Origin: a virus
DNA length: 56,080 nt
Direction: 5' to 3' (one strand)
Virus record (IMG/VR): IMGVR_UViG_3300010885_060540
Location: 1 to 56,080 of that record
Shown: piece after piece, positions 47,612 to 56,080 of the stretch
Layout of the letters: every line of letters starts with the position of its first letter
How positions within the stretch are numbered: position 1 is the stretch's first letter
The notes under the pieces: model-generated
The model's input: only the letters and a program-made list of their open reading frames with translations
Told to the model about the DNA's origin: nothing
The model's database searches: none
Made by a program: the position numbers and the translations under genes

Positions 47612-48001
47612 ATGGCTGGAAACAAAGTTACAAAACAGATTATTGTTACGGGTCAGAAAAGCCTCATCCCGAGCTTAATTGCCGAGGACTGTGCATTTTT
47701 CACGCCATCTGGCCAGCAGATAACGCCAGGCGTTATTGCCGTGACAACCGCAACTGCAGCAGCAACGGCCGCTAAAACCACGACCACCTCTGCGCCCCCT
47801 GCAAACTCGTTGATTGCAGTCAGTTTTACCTTGGGTAATACGGCGGCATCGCCATCTATTAACTTTAATGGTGCTGGTGCAGTAAACATCCTTCTCGGAG
47901 GGGCTGCCCCTGCCTCGGCAGAGATCACGCTTTCTGCCAATGGTGTGGCAATGTTTTTCTATGACGGAACAAACTTGCATCAAATCGGCGTATATTCCTG
48001 A
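47612..48001 (+). CDS. Small virion protein (head fibre/decoration candidate)
   Basis: 129 residues with AAAGGA upstream of ATG 47612. Low-complexity A/T-rich stretch in the middle (TTATAAATAAKTTTTSAPP), then beta-rich SINFNGAGAVNILLGGAAP and GVAMFFYDGTNLHQIGVYS, a repeat-like end seen in phage fibre and head-decoration proteins. It lies between terminase and portal, so a capsid-surface role is favoured. Confidence 0.6.
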   Translation: MAGNKVTKQIIVTGQKSLIPSLIAEDCAFFTPSGQQITPGVIAVTTATAAATAAKTTTTSAPPANSLIAVSFTLGNTAASPSINFNGAGAVNILLGGAAPASAEITLSANGVAMFFYDGTNLHQIGVYS

Positions 48002-48028
48002 CTTTAAACTTTAGAACAGGAGAACGTT

Positions 48029-48457
48029 ATGGACCTTAACGCAGTTGGGGTTTACCTTGAGACACAGGGACTAAACGATAACGAAATTGATGAATTTTTT
48101 AAACACCATAATATCGAAGGTATAAGCTGGGCTGACTATAAACTGGATGATCCGGTTGATAGAGTTCTTGCACATTTTGGTGTTCCCGGCATGAAGTGGG
48201 GGCGACGAAAAGCCTCTGGGCCCCCGTCGAGAGCCGAACGAAAAAAGCAGCTATATGATGTTACAGCAAGAAACAACCGAGTTCAACGGCGTGTTGCCAC
48301 CGGCGCCGCATTCATCGCTACAAATATTATAGCAAGTGGCGTTGCAAAAAAAGCACGCTTAAATAAAAAGTTTATCGTTACCGCTGTTGTGCTTGGTACT
48401 GCTTCGGTTAACAGTGCATTGAAAGTTCATGGGGCTAAAAAGCTTGCCGACATCTAA
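48029..48457 (+). CDS. Second head-module protein with LAHFG motif
   Basis: 142 residues with AGGAG upstream. It has two versions of the motif: a degraded FFKHHNIEGISWADY near residue 24 and a full VLAHFGVPGMKWGRR near 50. A basic stretch and a hydrophobic C-terminal half (ATGAAFIATNIIASG; FIVTAVVLGTASVNSAL) follow. It is probably virion-associated and membrane-active. Function unknown. Confidence 0.65.
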   Translation: MDLNAVGVYLETQGLNDNEIDEFFKHHNIEGISWADYKLDDPVDRVLAHFGVPGMKWGRRKASGPPSRAERKKQLYDVTARNNRVQRRVATGAAFIATNIIASGVAKKARLNKKFIVTAVVLGTASVNSALKVHGAKKLADI

Positions 48458-48490
48458 AGTCAAAGCTAACAAATAGAAAGGAGGTATATT

Positions 48491-49705
48491 TTGCCGATTA
48501 AAACACGTTTATTAAACGCACTAAACGCATTTATAAAATACGAACAAGATGGGGATGATCAGTTTCCCAACCTAGGCCCAAGCTCGTATGTTCGACCGGA
48601 TAAACCGCGTTTGATGTTGTACAACGATAGATCGCTAATTTCCTCTATATATACTAGGCTAAGTATTGATGTCGCGGGCGTTGATGTTCGTCATGTTGTA
48701 GTTGATGGTTTTAAGCGATATTTAAACGAGGCAGAATCTTCGCTAAATGATTGTTTAACATTTGAACCAAACATCGACCAAGGCCCAAGACAGTTTATTC
48801 AAGACGCGGCGTTAACCTTATTCGACAAAGGCGTCATGGCAATCGTCCCGATCGAAACAAGCGAAGATCCAAGTTTATCGAAAAGTTATGATGTTTTTCA
48901 GCTGCGAATTGGTCACATTGTGGACTGGTATCCGCAGCATGTTAAAGTAAGTATCTATAACGAGATCAAAGGCGTTCGTCAAGAAATAATTCTAGCAAAA
49001 AGAGCAGTTGCTGTAGTCGAGAACCCGTTCTACTCAGTAATGAATGAGACTAACTCTACTCTTCAGCGACTTGTCCGAAAGCTTGCACTTCTTGATTCGG
49101 TAGACGAAGCAACTGGATCGGGCAAACTTGATTTGATCATTCAGCTCCCTTACGTCATCAAGTCTGAGGCCCGTCAGCAGCAAGCCGAAAAGAGACGACA
49201 AGAAATTGAGTTTCAGTTGCGTGGAAGTCAATACGGTATTGCCTACACAGACGGAACCGAGAAGATTACCCAACTTAACCGACCTGCAGAAAACAATCTG
49301 CTTAAACAAATTGAGTATTTAACAAATCAGTTGTTTAGTCAATTAGGGTTAACGCCGGAAGTTATGAATGGAACCGCCGACGAAAAAGTAATGGTCGCCT
49401 ACTTTAATCGCACTATTGAGCCAATTTTAGATGCAATTACACAAGCAGTGCAACGATCATTTATTGGCATTGAACGGGTTAAAAAGGGAGAAAGAATCAA
49501 ATACTTCCGAGATCCGTTTAAGCTTGTTCCTGTTTCTGATCTTGCGGAAATCGCAGACAAATTCTCTCGAAACGAAATCTTAACAAGTAATGAAATTCGA
49601 GGGTTCCTTGGGTTTATGCCACACAATGATCCAAAAGCAGATAAACTTCTTAATAGCAACATGCCCCAGCCAACTTCAAATGAATTGGCGCAACCAACTC
49701 AGTAA
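48491..49705 (+). CDS. Portal protein
   Basis: 404 residues from TTG 48491, with AAAGGAGG upstream. HK97-type portal features: N-terminal YNDRSLISSIYTRLSIDVAG, mid-domain stem, KSEARQQQAEKRRQEIEFQL and NQLFSQLGLTPEVMNG. The C-terminal EIADKFSRNEILTSNEIRGF matches the clip/crown end. Twelve copies form the ring through which DNA enters. It precedes the protease-capsid gene as usual. Confidence 0.9.
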   Translation: MPIKTRLLNALNAFIKYEQDGDDQFPNLGPSSYVRPDKPRLMLYNDRSLISSIYTRLSIDVAGVDVRHVVVDGFKRYLNEAESSLNDCLTFEPNIDQGPRQFIQDAALTLFDKGVMAIVPIETSEDPSLSKSYDVFQLRIGHIVDWYPQHVKVSIYNEIKGVRQEIILAKRAVAVVENPFYSVMNETNSTLQRLVRKLALLDSVDEATGSGKLDLIIQLPYVIKSEARQQQAEKRRQEIEFQLRGSQYGIAYTDGTEKITQLNRPAENNLLKQIEYLTNQLFSQLGLTPEVMNGTADEKVMVAYFNRTIEPILDAITQAVQRSFIGIERVKKGERIKYFRDPFKLVPVSDLAEIADKFSRNEILTSNEIRGFLGFMPHNDPKADKLLNSNMPQPTSNELAQPTQ

Positions 49706-49745
49706 TTCTTTTGACTAAAACTAGATTTAAGAAAGGAAGGTCAAA

Positions 49746-51719
49746 ATGGAAGCAGATTTTGGTGGATATGCAACAAAAGCGGGATTGAAGTGCAGCGATG
49801 GCAGAACAATTATGCCGGATGCATTCAAACATCAAGACCGAGTTACAGTTCCTCTGGTGTGGCAGCATGGTCACAACACTCCGAGCAACGTCTTAGGCCA
49901 TGCGGTTTTAGAAAACCGTGAAGATGGTGTATATGCTTACGCATATTTTAACGATACTCAGCCCGCTGATCATGCCAAAAAATTAGTTCACCATCGCGAC
50001 ATTAAAGCTCTCTCGATATGGGCTAACCAGTTAATTGAACGTGGCGGTCGAGTTCTTCACGGGATGATTCGTGAAGTCAGTTTAGTGTTTTCGGGCGCAA
50101 ATCCCGGCGCACTCATCGACACTATTAACATTCGGCATAGCGATGGTAGTAATGACATCGTCGAAGACGAAGCAATTATTTACACAGGGCTTGATATTGA
50201 GCTCTTTCATTCAGAAGATACAATGAACAAAGGCGATTCTAAAATGACCGACACAAATAGCGAACTTACGGTTCAGGATGTCTATGATTCGATGACGCAG
50301 GAGCAGAAAGACGTCGTCGCTTACATGGTGCAGACGGCTCTTGAAGACGCATCCACAATGGCGCAGAGCGCAATTAATACTGAAGAAATTAAAGCAACAC
50401 TTAACGAAATTAAGGAAGGAATCACAATGTCCCACAACGTCTTCGATCAGAGCGAAAGCACAAACAAGCACGTGGTCAGTCACGCGGACGTTAAGAGCGT
50501 TCTTGACGACGCCAAGAAGCGCGGTTCGTTCAAAGAGGCAATTTACGATTACGGCTTGGTGCACGGCATCACTGACGTGGATGTCCTTTTCCCGGACGCT
50601 AAGAACGTTCTTAGCCAGCCTGAATGGAACAAGCGTCGCACTGAGTGGGTGACAAACTTCCTGAACGGCACCAACAAGACGCCGTTTAGCCGGATTCGCA
50701 CGCTGTCGGCAGATCTCACCTTTGATCAGGCTCGCGCCAAGGGCTACATTAAGTCCAGCTTCAAGAAGGAAGAGTTCTTCTCGATCGGTAAGCGCGTTAC
50801 CACCCCTACCACAATCTATAAGAAGCAGAAGCTTGAGCGCGACGATATGATCGAGATCACAGATTTCGACGTCGTTGCTTGGCTGAAGGCTGAGATGCGC
50901 ATCATGCTTGACGAGGAGATCGCCCGTGCGGCGCTTGTTGGTGACGGTCGCGATGTGGCTGACAGCGACAAGATCAGCGAGACGAACATTCGCCCGATCG
51001 CCAAAGATAGCGAAATGTTCACGACCACGGTCAATGTCAACATTGATGATGCCGGTTCGTCGATGTCGGAAGTCGTCGACGCGATTATTTCGGCTCGTCG
51101 CTTCTACAAGGGCACCGGTCTTCCCAACGCCTACATGAGCGAAACCTACATCTCGCGGTTCTTGCTGCTTAAGGACACAACCGGCCGTCGTATCTACGCT
51201 GACATCAACCAGCTGGCCGCTGAGCTTCGCGTCTCGGCAATCATTGGTTGCGAGATCCTTGAGGACGACGCGTCGATCGTTGCGATCATCGTCAACCCGG
51301 TGGACTACACCATGGGCGCAACTCGCGGCGGCGAAGTTAGCATGTTCGAGGACTTCGACATTGACTACAACCAGCAGAAGTACCTCATTGAGACTCGCAT
51401 GTGCGGCGCACTGACAAAGCTCAAGTCGGCTCTCGTCGTCAAGAAGGTTTCCGCTTCGGTTACTCTGGTCAGCCCGACTAAGCCGACGTTCAATGCTTCG
51501 ACTGGTGTTGTTACCATCCCGACGGTCACTGGCGTCACGTACAAAGCCGCAACGTACAACTCGGTTGATGGCGTGGTTACCGCGGGTGCAACTTTGTCGG
51601 CTGGCGCACAGACAGCGATTGCCGCTGGCGCTACAACTTACGTGGTTGCAGTCCCGTCGAGCGCCTCGTATGAGTTCAACACCTCGGCTGAGGACTTCTG
51701 GGCATTCACTCGTAACTGA
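49746..51719 (+). CDS. Prohead protease-major capsid protein fusion
   Basis: 657 residues from ATG 49746. The N-terminal ~135 residues are an HK97-type prohead protease (WQHGH near 39-43, ALSIW with S90). A helical scaffold-like linker follows. From ~228 on it is an HK97-fold capsid protein, with a C-terminal Ig-like domain (PTFNASTGVVTIPTVTGVTY). An internal ATG at 50427 has a strong SD (AAGGAAGGA), and codon use turns GC-rich right there. The capsid protein may therefore also be made alone. The shared domain also ends the major tail protein. Confidence 0.9.
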   Translation: MEADFGGYATKAGLKCSDGRTIMPDAFKHQDRVTVPLVWQHGHNTPSNVLGHAVLENREDGVYAYAYFNDTQPADHAKKLVHHRDIKALSIWANQLIERGGRVLHGMIREVSLVFSGANPGALIDTINIRHSDGSNDIVEDEAIIYTGLDIELFHSEDTMNKGDSKMTDTNSELTVQDVYDSMTQEQKDVVAYMVQTALEDASTMAQSAINTEEIKATLNEIKEGITMSHNVFDQSESTNKHVVSHADVKSVLDDAKKRGSFKEAIYDYGLVHGITDVDVLFPDAKNVLSQPEWNKRRTEWVTNFLNGTNKTPFSRIRTLSADLTFDQARAKGYIKSSFKKEEFFSIGKRVTTPTTIYKKQKLERDDMIEITDFDVVAWLKAEMRIMLDEEIARAALVGDGRDVADSDKISETNIRPIAKDSEMFTTTVNVNIDDAGSSMSEVVDAIISARRFYKGTGLPNAYMSETYISRFLLLKDTTGRRIYADINQLAAELRVSAIIGCEILEDDASIVAIIVNPVDYTMGATRGGEVSMFEDFDIDYNQQKYLIETRMCGALTKLKSALVVKKVSASVTLVSPTKPTFNASTGVVTIPTVTGVTYKAATYNSVDGVVTAGATLSAGAQTAIAAGATTYVVAVPSSASYEFNTSAEDFWAFTRN

Positions 51720-51737
51720 TAAGCACAAGGAGTTTTT

Positions 51738-52085
51738 ATGGCAAGATTTTATGGTGCAGTTGGTTATGGCGAAACCATAGAAAGTCCAGCAAACTCCGGA
51801 ATATGGGTTGACGTCATCACAGAGTATTTATATTTTGGTGACGTTACCCGTGCTTCGCGTAAAAGTGGCGACAACGAACATCTTAATTCGGACATAACAG
51901 TAAGTAATACAATAAGCATTCTTGTCGATCAGCACGCTGCAAAACACTTTTCTAAAATAAAGTATGTCGTATGGAATGACGTTAAATGGACTGTAGACAA
52001 TGTTGAAGTTCAGCCACCTCGTCTTATACTTCGGTTAGGAAGCGTTTATAATGGCCCAACGTACATCCCTCCAAGCCTTGCTTAA
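51738..52085 (+). CDS. Head closure / connector protein
   Basis: 115 residues with AAGGAG upstream. MARFYGAVGYGETIESPANS, VITEYLYFGDVTRASRK and KIKYVVWNDVKWTVDNVEVQ followed by PRLILRLG match a small connector family between capsid and tail proteins in phages of Gram-positive bacteria. It probably closes the portal. It overlaps the next gene. Confidence 0.78.
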   Translation: MARFYGAVGYGETIESPANSGIWVDVITEYLYFGDVTRASRKSGDNEHLNSDITVSNTISILVDQHAAKHFSKIKYVVWNDVKWTVDNVEVQPPRLILRLGSVYNGPTYIPPSLA

Positions 52086-52356
52086 AACTATTCTGGGGTC
52101 AAATAATGTATATTTCCAACCGCCCCCAAGTATACAAATGCAATATCCCGCAATAGTCTATCGTCGAGATGATGACGATCTGACGCATGCTGGAAATAAA
52201 CCGTATAATCGTCGAATTCGGTATCAGGTAACTGTGATTGATTCAAATCCGGACAGTTTGATTCCAGAAAAAATAGCATTGCTTCCGCTTTGCTCTTATG
52301 ATCGATTTTATACGGCAGATAAATTAAACCATGACGTGTTCAATCTTTTCTTCTAA
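52051..52356 (+). CDS. Tail terminator / completion protein
   Basis: 101 residues from ATG 52051. YPAIVYRRDDDDLTHAGNKP and YNRRIRYQVTVIDSNPDSLI, then LPLCSYDRFYTADKLNHDVF is the pattern of small tail terminator/completion proteins found just before the major tail protein. It caps the tail tube and joins it to the head. Confidence 0.72.
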   Translation: MAQRTSLQALLKTILGSNNVYFQPPPSIQMQYPAIVYRRDDDDLTHAGNKPYNRRIRYQVTVIDSNPDSLIPEKIALLPLCSYDRFYTADKLNHDVFNLFF

Positions 52357-52367
52357 GGAGAAATAAA

Positions 52368-53294
52368 ATGCCAGTACTTACATGGGACAATGTTGGCGAA
52401 CGTTTGTATGAAACAGGCGTCGATCAGGGCGTCCTCTACATCCCCAATAGCAGCGGCGACTACGGCATCACTGCCGGTGTTCCTTGGAACGGTCTTGTGT
52501 CCGTCACCGAGTCGCCTAGCGGTGCAGAAGCAAATGCGCAGTATGCTGACAACATCAAGTACCTGAACCTGTATTCGGTTGAGGAATTTAGCGCATCGCT
52601 GGAAGCCTATACCTACCCCGACGAGTTCAACCAGTTCGACGGAATCGTCACACAGAACTCTGGGGTTCAGATCGGCCAGCAGCCGCGCAAAACCTTCGGT
52701 CTTTCGTACCGAACCAAGCTTGGTAACGACGTCAATGACGATTTAGCGTTTAAGTACCACCTTGTCTACGGCCTTAAGGCTAGCCCGACTGAAAAGGCGT
52801 ATACCACCGTCAGCGATTCGCCGGAGCCGATTACATTTAGCTGGGAGCTCATGTCGACTCCGGTTAATGTCACCGGCCAGAAGCCAACATCTATCATTAC
52901 TATTGATTCTCGCAGGGTTAGCGCCGCAAACCTGCTGTCCTTAACCAATGCGCTTTATGGCACCGCCGGTTCTAATGCGCGCCTTCCGCTTCCTGATGAA
53001 GTTGTGTCGATGTTTAGTGGCAGCGTCACCACCATTACTTCCCAGGCGCTTGCTGCCGCAGCTCCGACGTTTGTCGCGGCTACCGGCGTGGTTACTATCA
53101 CTGCGCTTACTGGTGTTCGTTGGGTGCTTACAAACGCAGCAGTCAGTGGCGTTACTGTTTCTGCAGGCGCTACATCGGGTACTCAGATTCCGGCAGCCAC
53201 CCAAAGCGTGGTTATTCAGGCACTTCCGACGCTTGCCGGAACACACAATATTGCGCCGTTGGCTCAGACGTCTTGGACGTTCAACCGTACCTGA
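52368..53294 (+). CDS. Major tail protein with C-terminal Ig-like domain
   Basis: 308 residues with AAGGAG upstream. The tube domain has VPWNGLVSVTESPSGAEANA, SVEEFSASLEAYTYPDEFNQ, KTFGLSYRTKLGNDVNDD and RRVSAANLLSLTNALYG. The last ~85 residues form a beta domain homologous to the capsid C-terminal domain (PTFVAATGVVTITALTGVRW ... TSWTFNRT). Codons are GC-rich, fitting high expression. A shorter paralog lies at 53882. Confidence 0.88.
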   Translation: MPVLTWDNVGERLYETGVDQGVLYIPNSSGDYGITAGVPWNGLVSVTESPSGAEANAQYADNIKYLNLYSVEEFSASLEAYTYPDEFNQFDGIVTQNSGVQIGQQPRKTFGLSYRTKLGNDVNDDLAFKYHLVYGLKASPTEKAYTTVSDSPEPITFSWELMSTPVNVTGQKPTSIITIDSRRVSAANLLSLTNALYGTAGSNARLPLPDEVVSMFSGSVTTITSQALAAAAPTFVAATGVVTITALTGVRWVLTNAAVSGVTVSAGATSGTQIPAATQSVVIQALPTLAGTHNIAPLAQTSWTFNRT

Positions 53295-53323
53295 TTCTAA
53301 ATTAGACAGAAAGAGACCAGAGA

Positions 53324-53872
53324 ATGCTAAAACTTGTTATCGAAGGTCAAGAACTGTGGGACGAATCCACAGAATCTTTTAAAAGAGATGATAATGAAAC
53401 TGTAATCTTAAACTTAGAGCATTCTCTGGTCTCTCTGTCAAAATGGGAGTCAAAATTTGAGAAATCTTTTTTGGGGAAGCAAGATAAAAGCGTCGCTGAA
53501 ATAGTTGCATATATTGAAGCAATGATTGTCGACGAAAACTATCCCACTGGAGTCTTAGAAAAACTTACGCAAGCACACATCTCCGAAATAAACAACTACA
53601 TCGATTCAAAACAATCGGCTACTTTCTTTTCGGAAATAAAAAGGCAAGGCGGGCGTAGTGAGGTAATTACATCAGAGCTTATTTACTATTGGATGATTGC
53701 CTTTAACATACCATTTGAATGTCAGACGTGGCATCTTAATCGACTTTTTGCATTAATTAGGATTTGCAACATGAAGAATGCAAAACCAGACAAAATGTCA
53801 AAGCACGCCGCTGCGCAAAGAAATCGCGAGATTAACGAATCCCGCAAAAAACAACTCGGAACTTCTGGATAG
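53324..53872 (+). CDS. Tail assembly chaperone
   Basis: 182 residues. LEHSLVSLSKWESKFEKSFL and HISEINNYIDSKQSATFFSE are typical of tail assembly chaperones of phages of Gram-positive bacteria. The C-terminal TSELIYYWMIAFNIPFECQT and the basic AAAQRN-like end are usually the frameshifted half in other phages. Here it is one uninterrupted frame. It lies between the two major tail protein paralogs. Confidence 0.75.
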   Translation: MLKLVIEGQELWDESTESFKRDDNETVILNLEHSLVSLSKWESKFEKSFLGKQDKSVAEIVAYIEAMIVDENYPTGVLEKLTQAHISEINNYIDSKQSATFFSEIKRQGGRSEVITSELIYYWMIAFNIPFECQTWHLNRLFALIRICNMKNAKPDKMSKHAAAQRNREINESRKKQLGTSG

Positions 53873-53881
53873 GGGGTAGAA

Positions 53882-54658
53882 ATGCCAATTCTTTCATGGA
53901 ATAATGCGGGCACGCGAAGATTTGAAACCGGTCTTGATCGTGGCGTTTTGTATTTAGATACTTCTTTAGGTGTCGCTTGGAATGGGCTTTTGTCTGTAAG
54001 TGAAGAGAAAGTAGGCCAAGAAATAATAGGACTATATTACGATGGTCTTAAACATTATGATTATGTTACACCAAAGGAGTACGCGGCAACGCTCACTGCC
54101 TATACGTATCCTGATCAATTTTTAGAATACGAAGGTATTTTAACCATCGATAATAACATTCAAATCGACAATCAACGACATAAACGATTTGGATTAAGTT
54201 ATAGGACTCAAATAGGTAACGATCTGAATGAAGATCTCGGTTACAAAATTCATATATTATATGATTTGACCGCCGTTCCCTCAGATATTACTTACGGCTC
54301 GAGAACTGACTCGCCTGAAATAATAGAATTTGAATGGCAAATCTCGTCCCGTCCAAAAAACGTAACGGGATATAGACCAACTTCGCACCTAACTATAGAC
54401 TCAACAAAAACGCCGCCTGATGTGGTAGCCGCCATAGAAAATATACTTTATGGTACCTCAACTTCAAATTCACAGCTACCAACAATATCTGCTTTACAAA
54501 ATTTAACGTCAATGCTTAGTATTGTCGACAATGGTGATGGAACTTGGACGGCAATTGGGCCTGATTCGACAGTTTACATGATAGACGCAATTACGTTTGA
54601 AATTAATAGTCCGTCTGTTAGCGTGATCGATGCTACGACGTTTCAGATTTCTAGCTAG
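53882..54658 (+). CDS. Second major-tail-protein paralog
   Basis: 258 residues. The first ~200 align with the major tail protein at 52368 (MPILSWNNAGTRRFETGLDR, KEYAATLTAYTYPDQFLEYE, RFGLSYRTQIGNDLNEDLGY). It lacks the Ig-like domain and instead ends in a short acidic beta segment. Codons are AT-rich, unlike its paralog, suggesting lower expression. It may form a minor ring or a tail-end cap. Confidence 0.82.
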   Translation: MPILSWNNAGTRRFETGLDRGVLYLDTSLGVAWNGLLSVSEEKVGQEIIGLYYDGLKHYDYVTPKEYAATLTAYTYPDQFLEYEGILTIDNNIQIDNQRHKRFGLSYRTQIGNDLNEDLGYKIHILYDLTAVPSDITYGSRTDSPEIIEFEWQISSRPKNVTGYRPTSHLTIDSTKTPPDVVAAIENILYGTSTSNSQLPTISALQNLTSMLSIVDNGDGTWTAIGPDSTVYMIDAITFEINSPSVSVIDATTFQISS

Positions 54659-54672
54659 TAGTAAGGAAAACT

Positions 54673-56080
54673 ATGACAACGATTCAATCACTTACAAAAG
54701 CAGCAGCACAACTTGCGTACTCATCTGCCAGCTTCTCTAATGGGATTTTAACTTTAAATCGAATAAGTGGACAAAATCCAACAACGTTGAATTTTAGTAC
54801 TGGTTCTGGCATTGGCGCAACTTGGATTACTGGAACTTCAGACCCTGGTTCCGGCACAGTACGATCTGACGGTAGTCCAAGTATTATAGGCGACTTATTC
54901 CTTAACATAATCTCGGGTAAAGTTCTTCAAAAAACAGCCGCGACGACGTGGACTACATTAATTAACTCTATTGTTGGAGATGACGGCGCTACGGGGGCTC
55001 AAGGGCCTCAGGGTCCTGCTGGTAGTGGCTCCGGAACTCTTACGATCAAAAGTAACAACGTGACCGTCGGGTCTCGTAGTACGCTTAATTTTATTGCCGG
55101 TAATAACACCTCATTGACAGTAAGCGACGACAGTGTCAATTCTGAAATTGACATCACAATAGCTTCGACGGGGTCTTCTTCCGGAAGCTTCGTCCCACTA
55201 TCTTCTTTTCCAATAACGTTTGGAGTGCAGCTTTCCCCCTCGTCAAGCGCACCAACAGTATCGGGATCAACAGCAATATATTCTTTTAGAACCCCCTATA
55301 CATTTTCTTTATCATCAATTCAGCTTTTTGCTTCGGTGACGGATGCCACTACCCCGGCGGCAATTGATATACGTCGTTTGGATGCTGGGACTTGGACGTC
55401 TATATTCTCTACAAAGCCAATAATCGCAGTGAATGAGCTTTCATCTTTGAATGGTAGTTCTACGGCCGGCGTTTTAAACGCTACGACAATAGCGGAAAAT
55501 ACTGAACTTCGCTTTTATGTAGAAAGCGCGGGTAGTGCTTGGCGTGGTCTTTCTCTTTGGGTACTTGGTAACCGAACAATAACGGCGCCTTCTGGGTTTC
55601 CTTACTCAGTCAGTGGACTTGCTGGTCTTGTTGGCAATAGTGCTGGCAATGCTACCGTTCGACTCGGTTGGATAGTACCAAGTGATAATGGAAGTCCACT
55701 TACGGGGTACGATGTCGAATATAAGCTCGCTAGTGTTACACCGTGGACTTCAATTTCTTCGCCAGCAATAACCGATGTGTCTAATTCCGATACTGCTTTG
55801 TTTGGGTACCAAACTGGATATTATGTATCAATGAAGCAAATTTATATTTCTTCTCTCACTATTAATTCTAATTATAACTTTAGAGTTCGTTCTAAAAATA
55901 CAAACGGTACTAGCGATTGGGTTATGATTTCGGCAATTCCAATAGCGGCCGCGTCACCTCCTGGCGCCCCAACAATAACCGGAATTACATCCGGCGCTTC
56001 TCAGTTGAGTGTTGCTTTTACTGCGGGTACAAATGGCGGTGGGACAATATCCAATTACCAGTTTTCAACCGATAACGGAA
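54673..56080 (+). CDS. N-terminal part of FN3-repeat tail fibre (continues at 1..407)
   Basis: ATG 54673 with AAGGAAAA upstream; open to the window end. 469 residues here plus 135 at 1-407. The N-terminus is beta-rich. A short collagen-like stretch (GDDGATGAQGPQGPAG) follows near residues 101-117, then a fibre body and FN3-type domains (TVRLGWIVPSDNGSPLTGYD; PPGAPTITGITSGASQLSVA). Collagen-like and FN3 units are common in trimeric host-binding fibres. Confidence 0.85.
   Translation, partial: MTTIQSLTKAAAQLAYSSASFSNGILTLNRISGQNPTTLNFSTGSGIGATWITGTSDPGSGTVRSDGSPSIIGDLFLNIISGKVLQKTAATTWTTLINSIVGDDGATGAQGPQGPAGSGSGTLTIKSNNVTVGSRSTLNFIAGNNTSLTVSDDSVNSEIDITIASTGSSSGSFVPLSSFPITFGVQLSPSSSAPTVSGSTAIYSFRTPYTFSLSSIQLFASVTDATTPAAIDIRRLDAGTWTSIFSTKPIIAVNELSSLNGSSTAGVLNATTIAENTELRFYVESAGSAWRGLSLWVLGNRTITAPSGFPYSVSGLAGLVGNSAGNATVRLGWIVPSDNGSPLTGYDVEYKLASVTPWTSISSPAITDVSNSDTALFGYQTGYYVSMKQIYISSLTINSNYNFRVRSKNTNGTSDWVMISAIPIAAASPPGAPTITGITSGASQLSVAFTAGTNGGGTISNYQFSTDNG

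Noticed and set aside
47584-47775. 63-codon ORF after the terminase
   Set aside because: It overlaps the better-supported 47612 gene in another frame and has no SD.
50211-51728. 505-codon reverse-strand ORF opposite the capsid gene
   Set aside because: Caused by codon bias of the GC-rich capsid region; the product has no recognisable features.
1-56080. Integrase, excisionase, CI-like repressor or attP
   Set aside because: None seen on either strand; the phage is probably strictly lytic or uses an unrecognised system.

Overview
The window reads as a complete, circularly closed genome of a tailed phage (siphovirus type) of an actinobacterium. The gene that runs off the right end (from 54673) continues in the same reading frame at base 1 and stops at 407. 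Joining the two ends completes a fibronectin type III (FN3) repeat, so the ends are an arbitrary cut in a circular or circularly permuted sequence. A WhiB-like iron-sulfur regulator and a DUF3039 zinc-ribbon protein point to an actinobacterial host. The low-to-mid GC content suggests a lower-GC host or AT drift of the phage. All four tRNAs (Lys-UUU, Ile-UAU, Thr-UGU, Leu-UAA) read A-ending codons. I see no integrase or lysogeny repressor.

Layout, all genes on the + strand. 0-10.3 kb is the tail: the end of an FN3 fibre, a kelch/galactose-oxidase-like protein, a gp10-like joining protein, a 1782-residue tape measure, Dit and a Gp37-like tail protein. 10.3-11.3 kb holds the holin and a small single-gene unit. 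11.4-22.3 kb starts with a structured leader RNA. It then carries two DUF6353 membrane paralogs, a MazG-like protein, a 1242-residue helicase-PrimPol-family B polymerase fusion, an SSB-like protein and small accessory genes. 22.3-29.5 kb is an RNA-rich accessory region with a promoter-driven small RNA, a tRNA-like element in a ~420-nt structured RNA, a ~590-nt ornate RNA (GOLLD-like candidate), four tRNAs, WhiB and a deoxynucleotidase.

30.0-32.0 kb is a striking tandem array. Seven tiny genes, mostly single-helix membrane proteins, each have their own promoter and are separated by near-identical terminator-promoter modules. 32.0-36.0 kb carries an SF2 helicase, an AT-rich region with large inverted repeats (origin candidate), an HNH gene, a VRR-NUC nuclease and a Cas4-like nuclease. 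36.0-38.8 kb encodes a 914-residue protein with the DFDGD signature of two-barrel RNA polymerases, flanked by helix-turn-helix segments. One of those segments has been duplicated at 27.2 kb as a free-standing gene. 39-56 kb is the packaging, lysis and head module: cos-like site, metallophosphoesterase, HNH, endolysin, terminase, portal, protease-capsid fusion, connectors and two major tail protein paralogs, then the FN3 fibre that wraps to base 1.

How the parts fit: a phage-wide promoter (CGCA, 14 nt, TATAAT) recurs at least 12 times. It drives the micro-gene array, two structured RNAs and the early or replication operons. The polymerase-like protein carries an N-terminal LAH[YF]G motif also seen in two head-module proteins, raising the possibility that it is a virion-associated RNA polymerase.
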